Positions 1 through 10,984 of a stretch of 64,000 nucleotides of DNA are shown here, one piece after another. This stretch comes from Cryptomeria japonica. Lineage: Eukaryota; Streptophyta; Pinopsida; Cupressales; Cupressaceae. The DNA lies in NCBI RefSeq assembly GCF_030272615.1, contig NC_081409.1:208861190-208925189 (forward strand), read 5' to 3'. Below the pieces are notes generated by a model. The model made no database searches and was not told the origin of the DNA. It saw only the letters and a program-made list of their open reading frames with translations. The stretch's first letter is position 1; each line of letters starts with the position of its first letter. A program made the position numbers and the translations under genes.

Positions 1-1056
1 AAAGTTCAAGTGGCATGGGGGAAGGAATAATACTCTTGATGTAAACATATGATAAGGAAGTCTCAAATGTTATTGTGGGAGGCATGATGATCTTGATGTA
101 AGGATATGGAAATCGGAGTTCAATATGCAAAAGATATGATATGTATATAAGAATGCAATAAACCCTTAAAATAAAAAAAATTCAAATAATCTACTCTCTA
201 TGAACTTAATACTATATAAGATTTAAAAAATCTATTTGAAATAAACTAGGGGAAGCATAATGCTAGTTGATATAACTAACTTTGTGCACCCATAGATTCT
301 AAACAGTACACTAGATTTTGACGATTTTTTTTGCTGTTGTTTGAGCCGCATGCAACTTAATTGCTTATAGCTATTGTTTTGGATTTTCGGTAGTAAAGAT
401 CCATGTTGTGGGATCCATTATGGATGCAAAGGTTTAAAATTACACTTTTCAAAGTGCCACCCGATACCTGCTAAAGATGCTCCAATAATCGTGCACTTAA
501 AATCGCCAATACTTATGAACAAATGCCCCAAGAGTTGTGTCTATGGGTACCGATAAAGGTGCACAAATGAGCCAATTATGGTCCAAAAAAGCTTTAAAAA
601 ATGAGTGGCTATTGGTACATGTTTAGTTTATTAATGAGCTTTTAGTTGTTTGTTTCTTGGTTTTTTTTAAGTTAATAATTAGGGGGTTAGGTGTGCAAGG
701 AGTGAACGGTTATTGGAACATGAACGACAATTGATGCTCTTCCCCTAGTATTCAATTAAGATCATTTGAATTTTACTAAATATTTTTCTTTTTCATTTAA
801 TTATTTCTTTCAAATGTATGTGTGATTGACAATCCAAAGTTTTGAGATTCTTAAACATGTTAGTGTAACACTCAATCATATGACTTTCACAACTCATTTA
901 CTTCAATCCAAACTTCTAAACCATCAATTTCTATTATTGTCTTATCATTCTTGTTTTTTCAAATTAAATTATGTAAAATAAATTAAATTATTTGAAAATC
1001 CAAATTTATTAAAAAATTATTTATTTTCAAATGACAGTCTAAAACTATTGTTTCTT
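1..1056. other. AT-rich spacer, no gene seen
   Basis: No reading frame here has recognisable domain content; the 60-codon frame near 374-556 has no family signature. The stretch is AT-rich with homopolymer A/T runs. I see no LTR ends, tRNA-like structure or obvious repeat with the rest of the window. Confidence 0.6.
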
Positions 1057-1490
1057 AGTAATTTCCTATACCATGTGAAAGAGGTAAACGTGTTTGACAA
1101 TCCAAAAATTTTGTGCTCGGACTGTCAATGTTCTGCTACGTAAGTCATTCAAATTTAATATTTGACAACGCTCTTTTCTTGTACAGTGTAGAAAAATCAG
1201 ATTGTTAATGTTCCTCTAGGTAAGTCAATTCACTTTTCTTCTACAACAGTGTAGAAAAATAAGTGGTAGTTACATCTTGAGTGCAGAGAAAAACAATAGT
1301 AGAAGACAAATTAAATTCTCATTAATTTCCTAAAGAAGGTGAACGTGTTTGACAATCCAATGTTTTTTGTGGTGTGCATTAAAATCAAACTGTCAATATT
1401 CTTCTATGTACATCATTCAAATATCTGACAACACTCTTTTCTTCTACTGTGATGAATGGCAAGTAGTAAGTACAGAGAAAAGCCATCTAT
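1057..1490. repeat. Imperfect tandem duplication, two units
   Basis: Two diverged copies of one unit lie head to tail, roughly 1057-1280 and 1315-1490. Both run through the same landmarks in order: TAATTTCCTA, then ACGTGTTTGACAATCCAA, then ACTGTCAAT, then CATTCAAAT, then CTCTTTTCTTSTAC. They differ by many substitutions and small indels, so the duplication is old. A partial echo of the TTGACAATCCAA part is near 826-840. Confidence 0.7.
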
Positions 1491-3330
1491 CATTATAACG
1501 AATTTCTAAAGGTGTTCATCAATATTATTTAATATTAAATAAATAAATTATTAGAGGCTAATGAATTTATCATGTCTACAAGTACACATGATATAATTGT
1601 AGAATATAACATAATCACAAATATATTAGCTAGGATTTCATAAGTGATCCCATCCAAGATAATATAATAACCAATTTAATTTTCTATAATTGTTTTTAGG
1701 TGTTCATAACATCATAATATTCGCAGTCTTCTTCTTCAAATGTCACTCAATCCATAATGTTGAAATGGATACACGATCCATCTTCTCTTCTTTTTTAATT
1801 TATAATTTATATGTCTACAATATTCAAATTAATTAATTGTCTTATTTTAGATCTAGTTTATAATTCAAATATCATATGTAAGAGTTAAAAATGGGGTTGT
1901 TCTAGACTACCTAAAATAATATCATGCATACTCCCTTTCTCTTTTGCTAGGTAACCTTTGTTTACATCAACTTTTGATAGTGTAGTGGGATAGTTTTTAT
2001 CTCCTACATTTATTGTTCAACTCTTCTAAGATTTCTCACACTTAAGGAGTTTATATCTATTTAACATTTTCAAAACCATATTGTTCAAATAAGAATATGA
2101 CTATAGATGGTCTTAAAGTGTCACTTGATGACACGACCTTTAAATAACCTTAGGAACTTATTTAAAATATTTTCCTTAAGGTAAGAATTTTAAAATTTGA
2201 TAGATTATTTTTAATTAACTGAAAAACGGGTTTTGAAGGGATCCAAAATGAAATAGAGATTTAATCTTAAAGTATTTATTTTAAGTAGATATTGTCAAAG
2301 TGAGATAACAAATGTTCTCTCCTTTTTAGAGGATACCATTTTTCATCAAGAGGTATTAAATTTTAGTTTGAATCTTGTCTTTAATTTATTATGTTTATAT
2401 AATTCAACTTTCCACTCTATCAAGATGAGTAGGTGACTCAATTTGAATTCTTTATTTCATTTTTCTAGAATCTTTTTTTGGGGGTTTAGATCTCACACTC
2501 TTCATTTGGTATGCTCAATCCTAAACCAAATATAAATCCAACAAATGTTTTAAGAAATAAATTAAATAGAAATCCTATCTCCTAGCAAAAATCCTCCATA
2601 AAATAAACCTTTGAATCTTTAACCACTTTATAAATATGATCAAATAGATAAACCCAATCAAACTAATCAATCTAATAATCTCAACTTAGCTAAGAACTAT
2701 ATTATGTAAGAAATGTTATCAAGGAATCATAGGAAAAATATGAATTTGAGGATTTATTCCATGTCCATCACAAGATGTGAACATGTCAATGTCATCCAAA
2801 AGTTATCAATTTATTTTTTATTTTTGAAAATCCATCCAAGTAAAAAGATAAGGAAATATAACCCTTTCATACTATCCATAAGCCTTATAAAATGATTGGA
2901 TTTTCCACTTATCTACCCTTGAAGTTGAATAAATATATTTAAAAGTTAATTAATTGATCAATGGCACGCCAAGATTAAGGGAAACATACATACCTACATC
3001 ACAAAAAATATATCAAGATCATTATCGCATGCATGCCCAAACTTGTCCATAACCAACTTAAGGTAAAAAAAAACTTCATTGATCCCATCAATAATAATGA
3101 AACACAAACATTCTCTCAATCCCACATCAATCCCATCAAAGTGTGAGCATAGTATCTATTCGTCCCAACTTCCCTTATTTAGTATGGTTTCCACACAAAT
3201 AAGTAATTGGAAAATCCTATTAGCTCCAATATACCAAGCAATGGATTTACATCACTTTTTTAAAAGTAATTTGAGTATCCCATCTTAAATTGAATTTAGT
3301 GGCCACTAGCAAAAAAAGGTCTAAAACAGA
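1491..3330. other. AT-rich spacer, no gene seen
   Basis: Short frames near 2713-2895 and 3079-3288 have no recognisable protein signature and an ordinary AT-rich composition. I see no repeat partner or element end. Confidence 0.55.
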
Positions 3331-3545
3331 TGAAATGTGTACGTGTTTTTAATAAATTCAAAAACCACATATGTGTTAAGGCTTCAAAAATATGAGCCAA
3401 AACACATATGTTTTATTTGAATTAAAAATGCATACGTGTTATTTAAAATAAAAAACATTTGTGCACTTTTATAAGAGAAACACATGCACACATTTTAACA
3501 TGTACGTGTTATGATAAACAAGCAAAACATGTATGTGTTTTGCTA
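3331..3545. repeat. Cluster of ACRTGTGTT-like motifs
   Basis: About eight variants of AACAYGTAYGTGTT or its complement occur in about 210 bp, for example CATATGTGTT, ATACGTGTTA, CATGTACGTGTT and CATGTATGTGTT. Spacing is irregular, so this is not a clean tandem array. It may be a decayed minisatellite. The ACGTGT core resembles plant G-box/ABRE sites, but no gene lies nearby, so a regulatory role is not supported. Confidence 0.45.
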
Positions 3546-3617
3546 ACAAAAAGCTAGGAAAGGAACATGCCACTAGATGCTAATGCTTGTGGGCTTCCCT
3601 TAGTTTTTTTCACCAAG

Positions 3618-3652
3618 ATATATACAAAAAATATAACATTTAAGTATAAGTT
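3618..3652 (+). repeat. Stray copy of the foldback-arm motif
   Basis: This stretch contains ATATAACATTTAAGTATAA, which also lies in the left inner arm of the foldback element near 10550-10580 and, inverted, in the right arm near 16195-16215 with one or two changes. The match covers about 30 bases. It looks like a fragment of the same family outside the main structure. Confidence 0.5.
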
Positions 3653-3765
3653 AAATTTTCTCTGTCTTTTATCTTTCTTAGAAGGAGAATGATAAGCAGA
3701 CAGATAGGTTTAGATATTGAGGGAGACAAGTAGGTCAAAAGTTATTAAAAAAATGGTACACATAT

Positions 3766-4300
3766 TGTAGCGTCCTAAATTTCCTCGCCTACAATTTTGT
3801 CCTCACCTAGACCTCACTTTGGTGCTTTGGCTGCTAAGGCCTAATTGAAGTGTTGATTCTACTCACACTAGTTACCTATTCCACAATTTCATCAAATTTA
3901 TAGCTCAACCCCTAATTTGGAGTTTCCAGGAATAGGATGTACCATGCCCTAGTACCAAATCAAGACTAGGGCATACCACGCCCTGGGCCTCTTAATTGGG
4001 CCCCAAAATTTCCCCCGTCAACTGTCACATAATTTGAGTGGGAATTTAGATCTCATGTTGGCCTACTTTGAAAAAATAATTTTATTTTTATGTAGACAAG
4101 TATAAAAGGAGGTCTATCGCTCTCATTTGAAACCTAATTGATCAATTTTACCATCCCACACTCTAGAAAATTCAAGTGAGAAAGAAATCAATCATTCATC
4201 AAGCATTGGAGCAAAAGTGAAGTCAAGATCAAGCATTGAAGATGGCATTCATGATCCACGTTTTATGAAGACGTCCTCTATAAAACCCTAATTGTTTTGT
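3766..4300 (+). mobile_element. Ty3/gypsy-type LTR, plus orientation
   Basis: It begins TGTAGCGTCCTAAATTT, the same LTR-start family as at 31700 (TGTAACGTCATAAAATTG) and, inverted, at 7480. It carries a good TATA box near 4101 and an ATTCATCAAGCATTGGAG-like tract downstream, as in the LTR at 31700 (repeated TCAAGCATT phrases). The right end was not resolved; homology becomes unclear after about 4300. No polypurine tract precedes it, so it is a 5' LTR end or a solo LTR. No matching target duplication was found. Confidence 0.6.
4101..4108 (+). promoter_or_regulatory. TATA box of the LTR promoter
   Basis: TATAAAAG lies 335 bases inside the LTR start and about 100 bases upstream of a CATTCATCAAGCATT tract, the usual layout of a plant LTR promoter (U3, TATA, R). 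Activity is unknown. Confidence 0.5.
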
Positions 4301-6479
4301 GTGAAGACAAACAAAACTTCTATACTCAAATACAAATACTAGAATGACCTAAATACATATTAATGATTATAATAACTATTATGTAGCTTATTTAAGAGTT
4401 AAGGTGGCCACAAGTTGACTACTCATAATGCAATACACATTGTAGTGTTAGGGGCATAACAGATGGTTTTGGAAAAACTTGGATGATAAAAATGTTATAT
4501 ATAGAATCATGTAGTCTCTTCCCGCTATGAGTCTTTCCCTAAAGTGATGTACATAGAGGCCAATAATTTCTTGTCACTATCCACATAGAAAGCATGCACA
4601 AGTTATTTACTTCATTTGCTAATTCCATCAACATATCCTCAAATTCCAAATGTGACTTGGACAACAAAATTTAAGCCTTCCCCCTCAATTCCTAATGGTA
4701 CGGTCATATTGTTGATTGCCATACATGTTATTTAATCTTACTTTCTTGATAACTATTCTAGGAGGAATGCTTGAAGTAGCCCCAAGTGAATTAGTGCATC
4801 TAGTACACACTAAGCTGGATTAGTAACACAGTAATACTATAATTTACCTTTGAATGACTACCTATTATCAACATTTTATCTCCAATTTTCCCTTTAACAA
4901 ACATTAGTATATTTGGGCATTGGCATAAGAATAGAAATTGTGAGTGATTGTCTAATTATTTTTTTGAACAAGTTAGGCTTTACCTTGCGTTTCTTGTTGT
5001 GACTCTAGAATTTATAATGACACACAACACAACACCTTTCTACAATTCCTTACAATATTTCTCTTATTTGTCACCTTGATTTGCAAGAACTAAGAATGTG
5101 TAGACTTATAAAACCATTCCACAACTCCTTACCATTTTGTGTAGACATATAATATCATACACCACCTCCTCACCACCTTCTTATCATATTGGTTAAATGC
5201 ACTATATACCTCATCAATCATACTTCTCTCATAAATTGTTCTACAATGTATACTTCACATTAAAAATAACACAAAAACTTCCCATGATCTTAATTAATAA
5301 TGACATGGTACTCCTATCATGCCATTGTATCCCACTTATAAATCATGTCTAGGGGGCTTAAAATTCTTCAAAATTAAATTAGGTCATCATCTGTCTCTTT
5401 GGCTAAACTATCCTATTAATGTTGCTTGATTGACACTTTCATTTTTCAAATGATTTGCTACAATATTAAGGACTACAAAAGTGTAGTGTCATTTGATGTT
5501 TTGATATCATCCCTAAAGTGATGTACATGAAGGCCACCTAATTGTTGAGAATTAAGGTATAACTATTTCAATTAATTCTCTTTCAAGTGTATACAAATTT
5601 GAAGTAAAATTCTTTATCCAAGGATTACCATAGGACAATTACATGATTACATAAAAATTAGTAATTAGAACAAAATTAGCAAGGTCATATGAACACAAGA
5701 TTTATGTGAAAAAACCCTTCGGAGAAATGAATTCACTTGGGAAAGAGGGAAAGTATGTAATAGTGAATAAGGAGACACATCCAACATATTAACACCATCT
5801 TCACTTTGATTATACTCTAATAGCACCTGCACACCTATATTTAATAAAGTTAGGAACCACTATCTCATACCCTCGGCATATAGCCACAAAGAGATGGAAA
5901 AACTATAAATGTGATAGAAAAACAATCGATAAAAAAATCATGGAATGATGCAAAAACCTCATGCCCACCTTGAAGAACATCTTTCAAGAATTGTAAAATG
6001 GTAGATGACTTCACATAGGTGCAATCAATTAGCCCCTTGAATAGAAAACATAATCTCAAACTAATTTTTTATTCTATAACTCCAAGTGGCTCAAATCTTC
6101 AAGTATAGTTCTCCACTGAGTGACCAATTCATGTGGCTCCCATTCATCATACAAAGACTCTCCACTCATCAATCCCACTACTTAGAACTGAGAAAGTATA
6201 TTTAGTGCATCCAAGGTCAACTATAATTGCTACCATTTTTCTCGACTTCCTTCATGAGTGTATATGAAAACTAATTCCAAGATTCTTGAGCAATCTTAAC
6301 CACAAAGTATTTTATAGTTATACCCTAGGTATCCAAGGACATTTTCCAAGAGTTTTGGGGATACATAAAATATTCATAAGATTTCAAGGTAAATCGCACC
6401 TTAATCCTATCACTAATATTTTGCCAACATTCTCATAAAAAAATATGAAAAATATTTGCCCTCTTTTGTGAGTTGAATT
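4301..6479. other. Unassigned repeat debris, no gene
   Basis: No intact frame. A 20-bp phrase CCCTAAAGTGATGTACATRR occurs twice, near 4537 and 5511, as a diverged direct repeat about 975 bases apart. Near 5690-5760 the text GATTTATGTGAAAAAACCC plus GGAGAAATGAATTC resembles the 3' portion of a minus-oriented Copia LTR, as also seen at 40978, 49680 and 55033. The pieces cannot be joined into one element by eye. Confidence 0.45.
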
Positions 6480-7480
6480 GCTGAAATTAGGGTAAACTGC
6501 TGAAAATGAAGGTAAAAACATGGAAACATTGAGCTACAATAGTCAGATTGAGGCATGTGCTTGGATCTGAGAAATATAAGTAGATTCAGACTTGATCCCT
6601 AACAAAGCTCCAAAAATATCGGGATTGGGGTGAAATTTGTCCCGATCCTCCAAAATTTTTGCACACCAAAAGGGGTCAATTCGTCTCTGCAAATAATGTT
6701 CATTATGAAGATTGCAGTTCCGTACCTGTTTCCTACACACATAAAGAAAGGGAAATAGGTTGGGAATAGGGGTTTGCCTTATTCAAACCCCAGTTTAGGA
6801 ATTAACCTTGATTGAAATATTGCAAATATTGAAATAAATAATGGAAGGATATACCTCAGATCTCCAATGACTGAAAATGATGCTTTGCTTCTTAAATGTA
6901 ATCACATATGTTGTATGAAATGGAATGCACATGATAAAACCGTAATCACACACACATGCTTGCATATGAATGATGTAATGTTGCTCCACAATTGATGAAT
7001 GAAGACTGCATCCTTGAAGACCTCTAGAAACACTTGATGATGAATAATTCAATGCTTGAATGCTTGATGATTATCATTTGCCCTTATATCCTTGTTGTTG
7101 TATCATGATCCCCAAATGTGAGGGGAAAGCCTCCTTATATACTTGCCTTTCAAAAAACATGCTAATTTTTTGACATACGTCGACATAAAGAGGGATTTCT
7201 CGTTCAAATTTAAAAATGCATGAGGGGTTCAAAATGGGGCCCAAAGAAGGAGGACCAAGGCATGGTTCCCTGGTCCCAATGAGGACAAAAGTGCAATGCA
7301 TTGGTCCTACCCTATTTAAGGGCTAGACTAAGGGGCCATGTGGTGTATGAAGTAGAAATAAGTCCATTTTTGCATGATGCAAGCATAATCAGGTCTTAAT
7401 TAAGCATTGAGGGATGAACACTAAGATGAGGGCCCAAAATATGGACTAAATTAAAAGGGAGTACAATTTAGGACGCTACA
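6480..7480 (-). mobile_element. Ty3/gypsy-type LTR, minus orientation
   Basis: Read on the minus strand it starts TGTAGCGTCCTAAATT at 7480 and aligns along its length with the LTRs at 42071-43244 and 49046-51122. Shared landmarks on the plus strand are GGGAATAGGGGTTTGCC (near 6760), GGAATTAACCTTGA (6798), ATATACCTCAGATCT and CATGCTTGCATATGAATGATG (6955). The left end is not precise. No polypurine tract is seen just right of 7480, so it may be a solo or 5' LTR of a diverged subfamily. Confidence 0.65.
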
Positions 7481-7489
7481 ACTTGATTC

Positions 7490-8130
7490 ATTTTTTGGTT
7501 CCAAATCTCAAGCCTTGGTTGCTCTAACTCCTACATCTATATGGAAATAGAAGAAGAAGAAGAAGCAAAAGAATAAAGGTACACAGTCCGTACTCAATTG
7601 CCTCTAGCTTCAGAGTCTCATGGACATGATTTAGATTCTTCCACCTCTTCCAAGAGGTATTCATCTAGGAAGGACAAGCCTGTACTTATTGCACCAAGTC
7701 AAGACATGATGAGAAATGGTTTTATGCAAATTCAATAATGTTCTTTGTGTCCGTACATTATCTTCCAACCTTCTTTCCATTTACCAAAACAGGCAAGACA
7801 ATTGAATTCACCTCTAATTTAGTGCTCATCATAGACATGCATAGTAGAGAGCTTGTTGTAGTTGGCGACGTTGATCATGCATCACAGTTGTATGAGTTCT
7901 CTCATTTTGCTCCCATTGAGCATGCATCTAGTCCTATCTCTCATACATTGAGAATGGATGACAAATCTAAGGAGTGGTTTGGTCACTTGGACCTATGTGT
8001 ACTTCATTCATCCATAGTGATTCCTAAGACTTATTTCAATCCTACTCCACCTCATGCTTCTTCATAAATCAATTTAGTTCAACAGGTTGTTGGTTCCCTT
8101 TCACTTTCATTTGAGTGAGATGAGTACTTG
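7490..8130 (+). pseudogene. Copia pre-integrase (GAG-pre-IN) remnant
   Basis: The longest open piece is 7738-8067. Its product has the layout of the Copia region between protease and integrase: a YLPTF...KTGKTIEFT stretch, an IDMHSRELV...VDHASQLYEFSHF stretch, then WFGHLDLCVL in place of the usual WHxRLGHxxxxxL. The Copia copy at 35045-35353 (minus) shows the same order with different residues, so this is a second, diverged lineage. Gag, integrase core and RT are not found around it. The piece is isolated between a gypsy-type LTR and a Copia-type LTR end. Confidence 0.6.
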
Positions 8131-8900
8131 CCCGATATTGCAACATTATTTGATATATCACACACTACAATAAAATTGGGAACATGATTGAGGCTATTCC
8201 ATTTCTCCTTAATGGTAGTTTGAGCATTCATGTCATCCCATCTTTAGTGCCTTCAAAGGTTGTTTATATCAGATACGCTTCATATGATCATGTTGTCTAT
8301 TACAAAATCATTTTGGCAGTGTGTCTTCAAAATTTCTAGATTGTTTGATAATTGTTCATGGAAAACATTGTTGTTCTAATGTTTCTATTAGGAGTGTGTG
8401 GAGGACTGTTTTTGAAATAAGGCATTCTACTTCTTTTTTGGTGGATCGCTTATTTTGTTTTTGGATCTAGGTTAAGACTTTTTAGATTTAGCAACAATTT
8501 GTACTGGCTTATGCATATTGGTCTAAGCGGTTGCATGCAAAGTTTTTTTGATGATGATTGGAAGGTGTGCTGACTTGGTGTGAACCCTCACACGTCTTCT
8601 TTACCTTCTAAATGATATATTTTGGGTTGATTCTATGTGCACTATACACTTTTCCTTTGGCTAACCTAGTAGAGATTTGTATGGATCCGATTAGTATATA
8701 ATGAACAAAATAGTTGTGCATATGATGTACTAATGGTATGGTATAATATGGTATGATGATTGCAGTGTTAATATGATGTGTAGTAGTGGTTTGAAATTTG
8801 TGCAGAGTAGATAGATGAGTATAAAACTATGAACTATTATCCGCATTTTGGTAGATTCTATTTTGTATACAATTCAATTTATTATTATTGTATTTGGATA
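8131..8900. other. No gene seen; possible LTR body
   Basis: No domain was recognised in any frame. The right part may be the upstream body of the LTR ending at 9261, but its start could not be placed. Confidence 0.4.
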
Positions 8901-9261
8901 GTTGTTTTGTATCTTTCCCTAAAGAAGTGATCTTCAGTTGTGTGAATCCTTATTTTGTATCTTGCCTAAGGTTGTGCACCTTATTTTGCAAGTTCGAAGT
9001 AGTAAGCTCTTTGGAAGGAAGCCTTATTCATTGTAAATAGTTAATACATATATTGTGAGTTATATACTCACCGTGGTTTTTCCTAGTTTGTGTTTTCCAC
9101 ATAAAAAGCTTGGTGTTTTTGTGTGTATGTTTTTTATGGTTCAAATGTTCACATTTATGCATAGGTGTTCGAATGAATGTTATTGTTCAAGTAACTTAAT
9201 GTGATCAAGTTTTTGTATATGCTAATTTAGCCCCCTCCTCAGATTCTAGTAGTGGTCAACA
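8901..9261 (+). mobile_element. 3' portion of a Copia-type LTR, plus strand
   Basis: It contains CACCGTGGTTTTTCC (near 9070), then GTGTTTTCCACATAAAAAGC and TTGGTGTTTTTGTGTG. That string is characteristic of plant Copia LTRs near their 3' end and is paralleled in this window at 26450-26515. The terminus CCCTCCTCAG...GTCAACA near 9261 matches the C-run plus TCAG plus CA ending of the LTR at 26924. The 5' end was not located. Confidence 0.55.
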
Positions 9262-9447
9262 ATAACTTGCACAAGAATAATATAATATAAAATATGTTGC
9301 AAATACTTGATAATAATATGCCACTTCGAGGGGGAAACCTCCTCATCCACTTTGAGGGGGATATCTCCGATAGTCTTCAATAATAACTCAATACTCCACA
9401 TCATGATAATAGCTAGTTTATACCTCCTATATATACTATACTTATGC

Positions 9448-9540
9448 CTTGGATACCACCTAGGCTGACTTAGATGGGTGCTTGCAAGAAGTTGAGTCCA
9501 CTTCCAAAAAGTGGAAGTGTTTTCCCTGTTTTTTAGATTT
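9448..9540 (+). repeat. Outer inverted arm, left
   Basis: TGGGTGCTTGCAAGAAGTTG then AGTCCACTTCC and GTGGAAGTGTTTT pair with the reverse complement of 17955-18005 (GGTAAGTGCAAGAAGTTGAG, GTGGAAGTTTTAC). Agreement is strong over about 50 bases with small gaps. The exact outermost base could not be fixed. Confidence 0.55.
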
Positions 9541-10350
9541 TGTCTTGTTTGACCTAAAAAATTGAAGCACTTAAAGAATGAATCTTGAAAAAAGTCAGTA
9601 ATAGAAAATGTAGTACTCGAAGTCTACTTTCCAAATATGTAATTTATTTTAATACTAGAATCTTAAAAATTACGTTTGAATAGGCATTACTAAAACTTAT
9701 AGTTTAAAAGTCACTTTTCATGACCATACCATGCTCATGTAAGGCAAGCATAATTTGACCTAAATGAAATTATTTTTTTGAATCCTTTTGGAAAAAGATT
9801 TGTAACTCACTCACCTTTGATGAGGATATTTTCTTGTAATTTTTTCTGCATTTTTTTTTTAAAAATTATTGGGTATAATCATTATTTTGAAAAATATTGT
9901 ATGACAAGCATAATTTGACCTAAATTTAACATTTTTTATTTTTATTTTAATTTTTTTATAAATGAATATAATTGTCTCTAGTTTGATGTCATATAATTAT
10001 TTTTTTCAATAAACTTACAGAAAAAAAAAGTTATTAAAAAAATAAAAAAACCTTGTTATTTCAAGTTTATGGACCTCTTTCATTAGAAATTATATTAAAA
10101 ATAAAAATATTGATCCCTTTCTTTTTTAAATTATATATTTGGAATCTAGACTGTCTCCTTTGTAATGGGTTTTCATTGTTTAAGAAAATTCTGGAAATTT
10201 GGTGTTCAAATATATTTTTGAAGTTATTATTTTGTATGAAGATTGATTCGGCCTTCAAGTTGCAGGTCAAACCAGGTCCAAGCCAAAGGGTCAACACTCC
10301 AAACCATTTCCCAAGGCAAAATCTAAAGGAACAACCAGGCCAAAATTTAT
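9541..10350. other. Unmatched left-arm DNA, probable insertion
   Basis: This part of the left arm has no clear counterpart in the right arm, which is about 0.8 kb shorter here. AT-rich; the overlapping frames at 10053-10451 (+) and 10067-10387 (-) have no recognisable domain. Its ends were not resolved. Confidence 0.4.
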
Positions 10351-10359
10351 TTTTTTTAG

Positions 10360-10500
10360 AAATGGGATCTTGTTTACAAAACGACAAACGAGATCCCGTT
10401 TTATTTTTTTCAACAATTAGAAATAAAAAAGCAAACGGGATCCCGTTTTAAAAATAGAATGGGATCCCATTTTAAAATAGAATGGGATCCTATTTCTTTT
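10360..10500. repeat. GGGATCCC-rich segment, left arm
   Basis: Five or more copies of GGGATCYYRTTT or AACGGGATCCCGTTTT lie within 140 bp, several being perfect palindromes around GGGATCCC. The right arm has the matching inverted, more decayed set at 17855-17935 (GGGATCTTG, GGATTCCG, AGATCTCG). Confidence 0.6.
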
Positions 10501-10544
10501 TTTTGTTATTGTTTTATTATTATTTAAAATAAGCTATGTATACA

Positions 10545-10870
10545 TGAAATATAACATTTAAGTATAATTCTTTTTCCTTTCTTATACTTTAAGTTATATT
10601 TCATGTATATATTGGTAGAATGTTTGAGAGTGGTTTTAGATCTCTAGGAGTTATACTGTGAATTCTAGATTTTAGAAGATCTTATAAATTTTCAGATAGT
10701 CAAATTCCAGCAATCAACATACTCCTATTATCATTTTCTCGCTCTCTATATCACTCTCTTTATCTCCCTCAAACTCTAGACCTATCTCTCTCCATATTAC
10801 TCTTCCTCTATCCCTCTCTACCTCTATTTCTCTCTATATACCTCTCCATCTCTCTCTTCCTACATACTTA
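10545..10870 (+). repeat. Inner inverted arm, left
   Basis: It starts with its own hairpin: ATGAAATATAACATTTAAG at 10550-10575 is mirrored by CTTTAAGTTATATTTCATG at 10588-10606. Then come TTTTAGATCTCTAGGAGTTA, CTAGATTTTAGAAGATCTTA and TAGTCAAATTCCAGCAATCA, then a CT-rich run. The reverse complement of 15600-16215 gives the same order with roughly one mismatch in six or seven, judged by eye. Confidence 0.75.
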
Positions 10871-10984
10871 GATGTTTAAATGTTTAAATTTCTTTTTGAT
10901 ATGTTTAAATATTATCTATACATTCTAGATGTTTTCAATATTGTGTATAGATGTTATAGATGTATAGTTAGATGTTAAAATGTT

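Noticed and set aside
3331-3545. ABRE/G-box regulatory cluster
   Set aside because: The ACGTGT-like cores are part of a decayed repeated phrase and no gene lies within several kilobases.
3766-7480. One DNA transposon with 16-bp terminal inverted repeats
   Set aside because: Both ends are typical TG...CA LTR termini of one gypsy-type family, the left part has an LTR-like TATA region, and flanking bases (CATAT, ACTTG) show no duplication.
10053-10451. 132-codon plus frame overlapping a 106-codon minus frame
   Set aside because: No domain in either; overlapping on opposite strands in an AT-rich arm with GGGATCCC palindromes; composition artefact.
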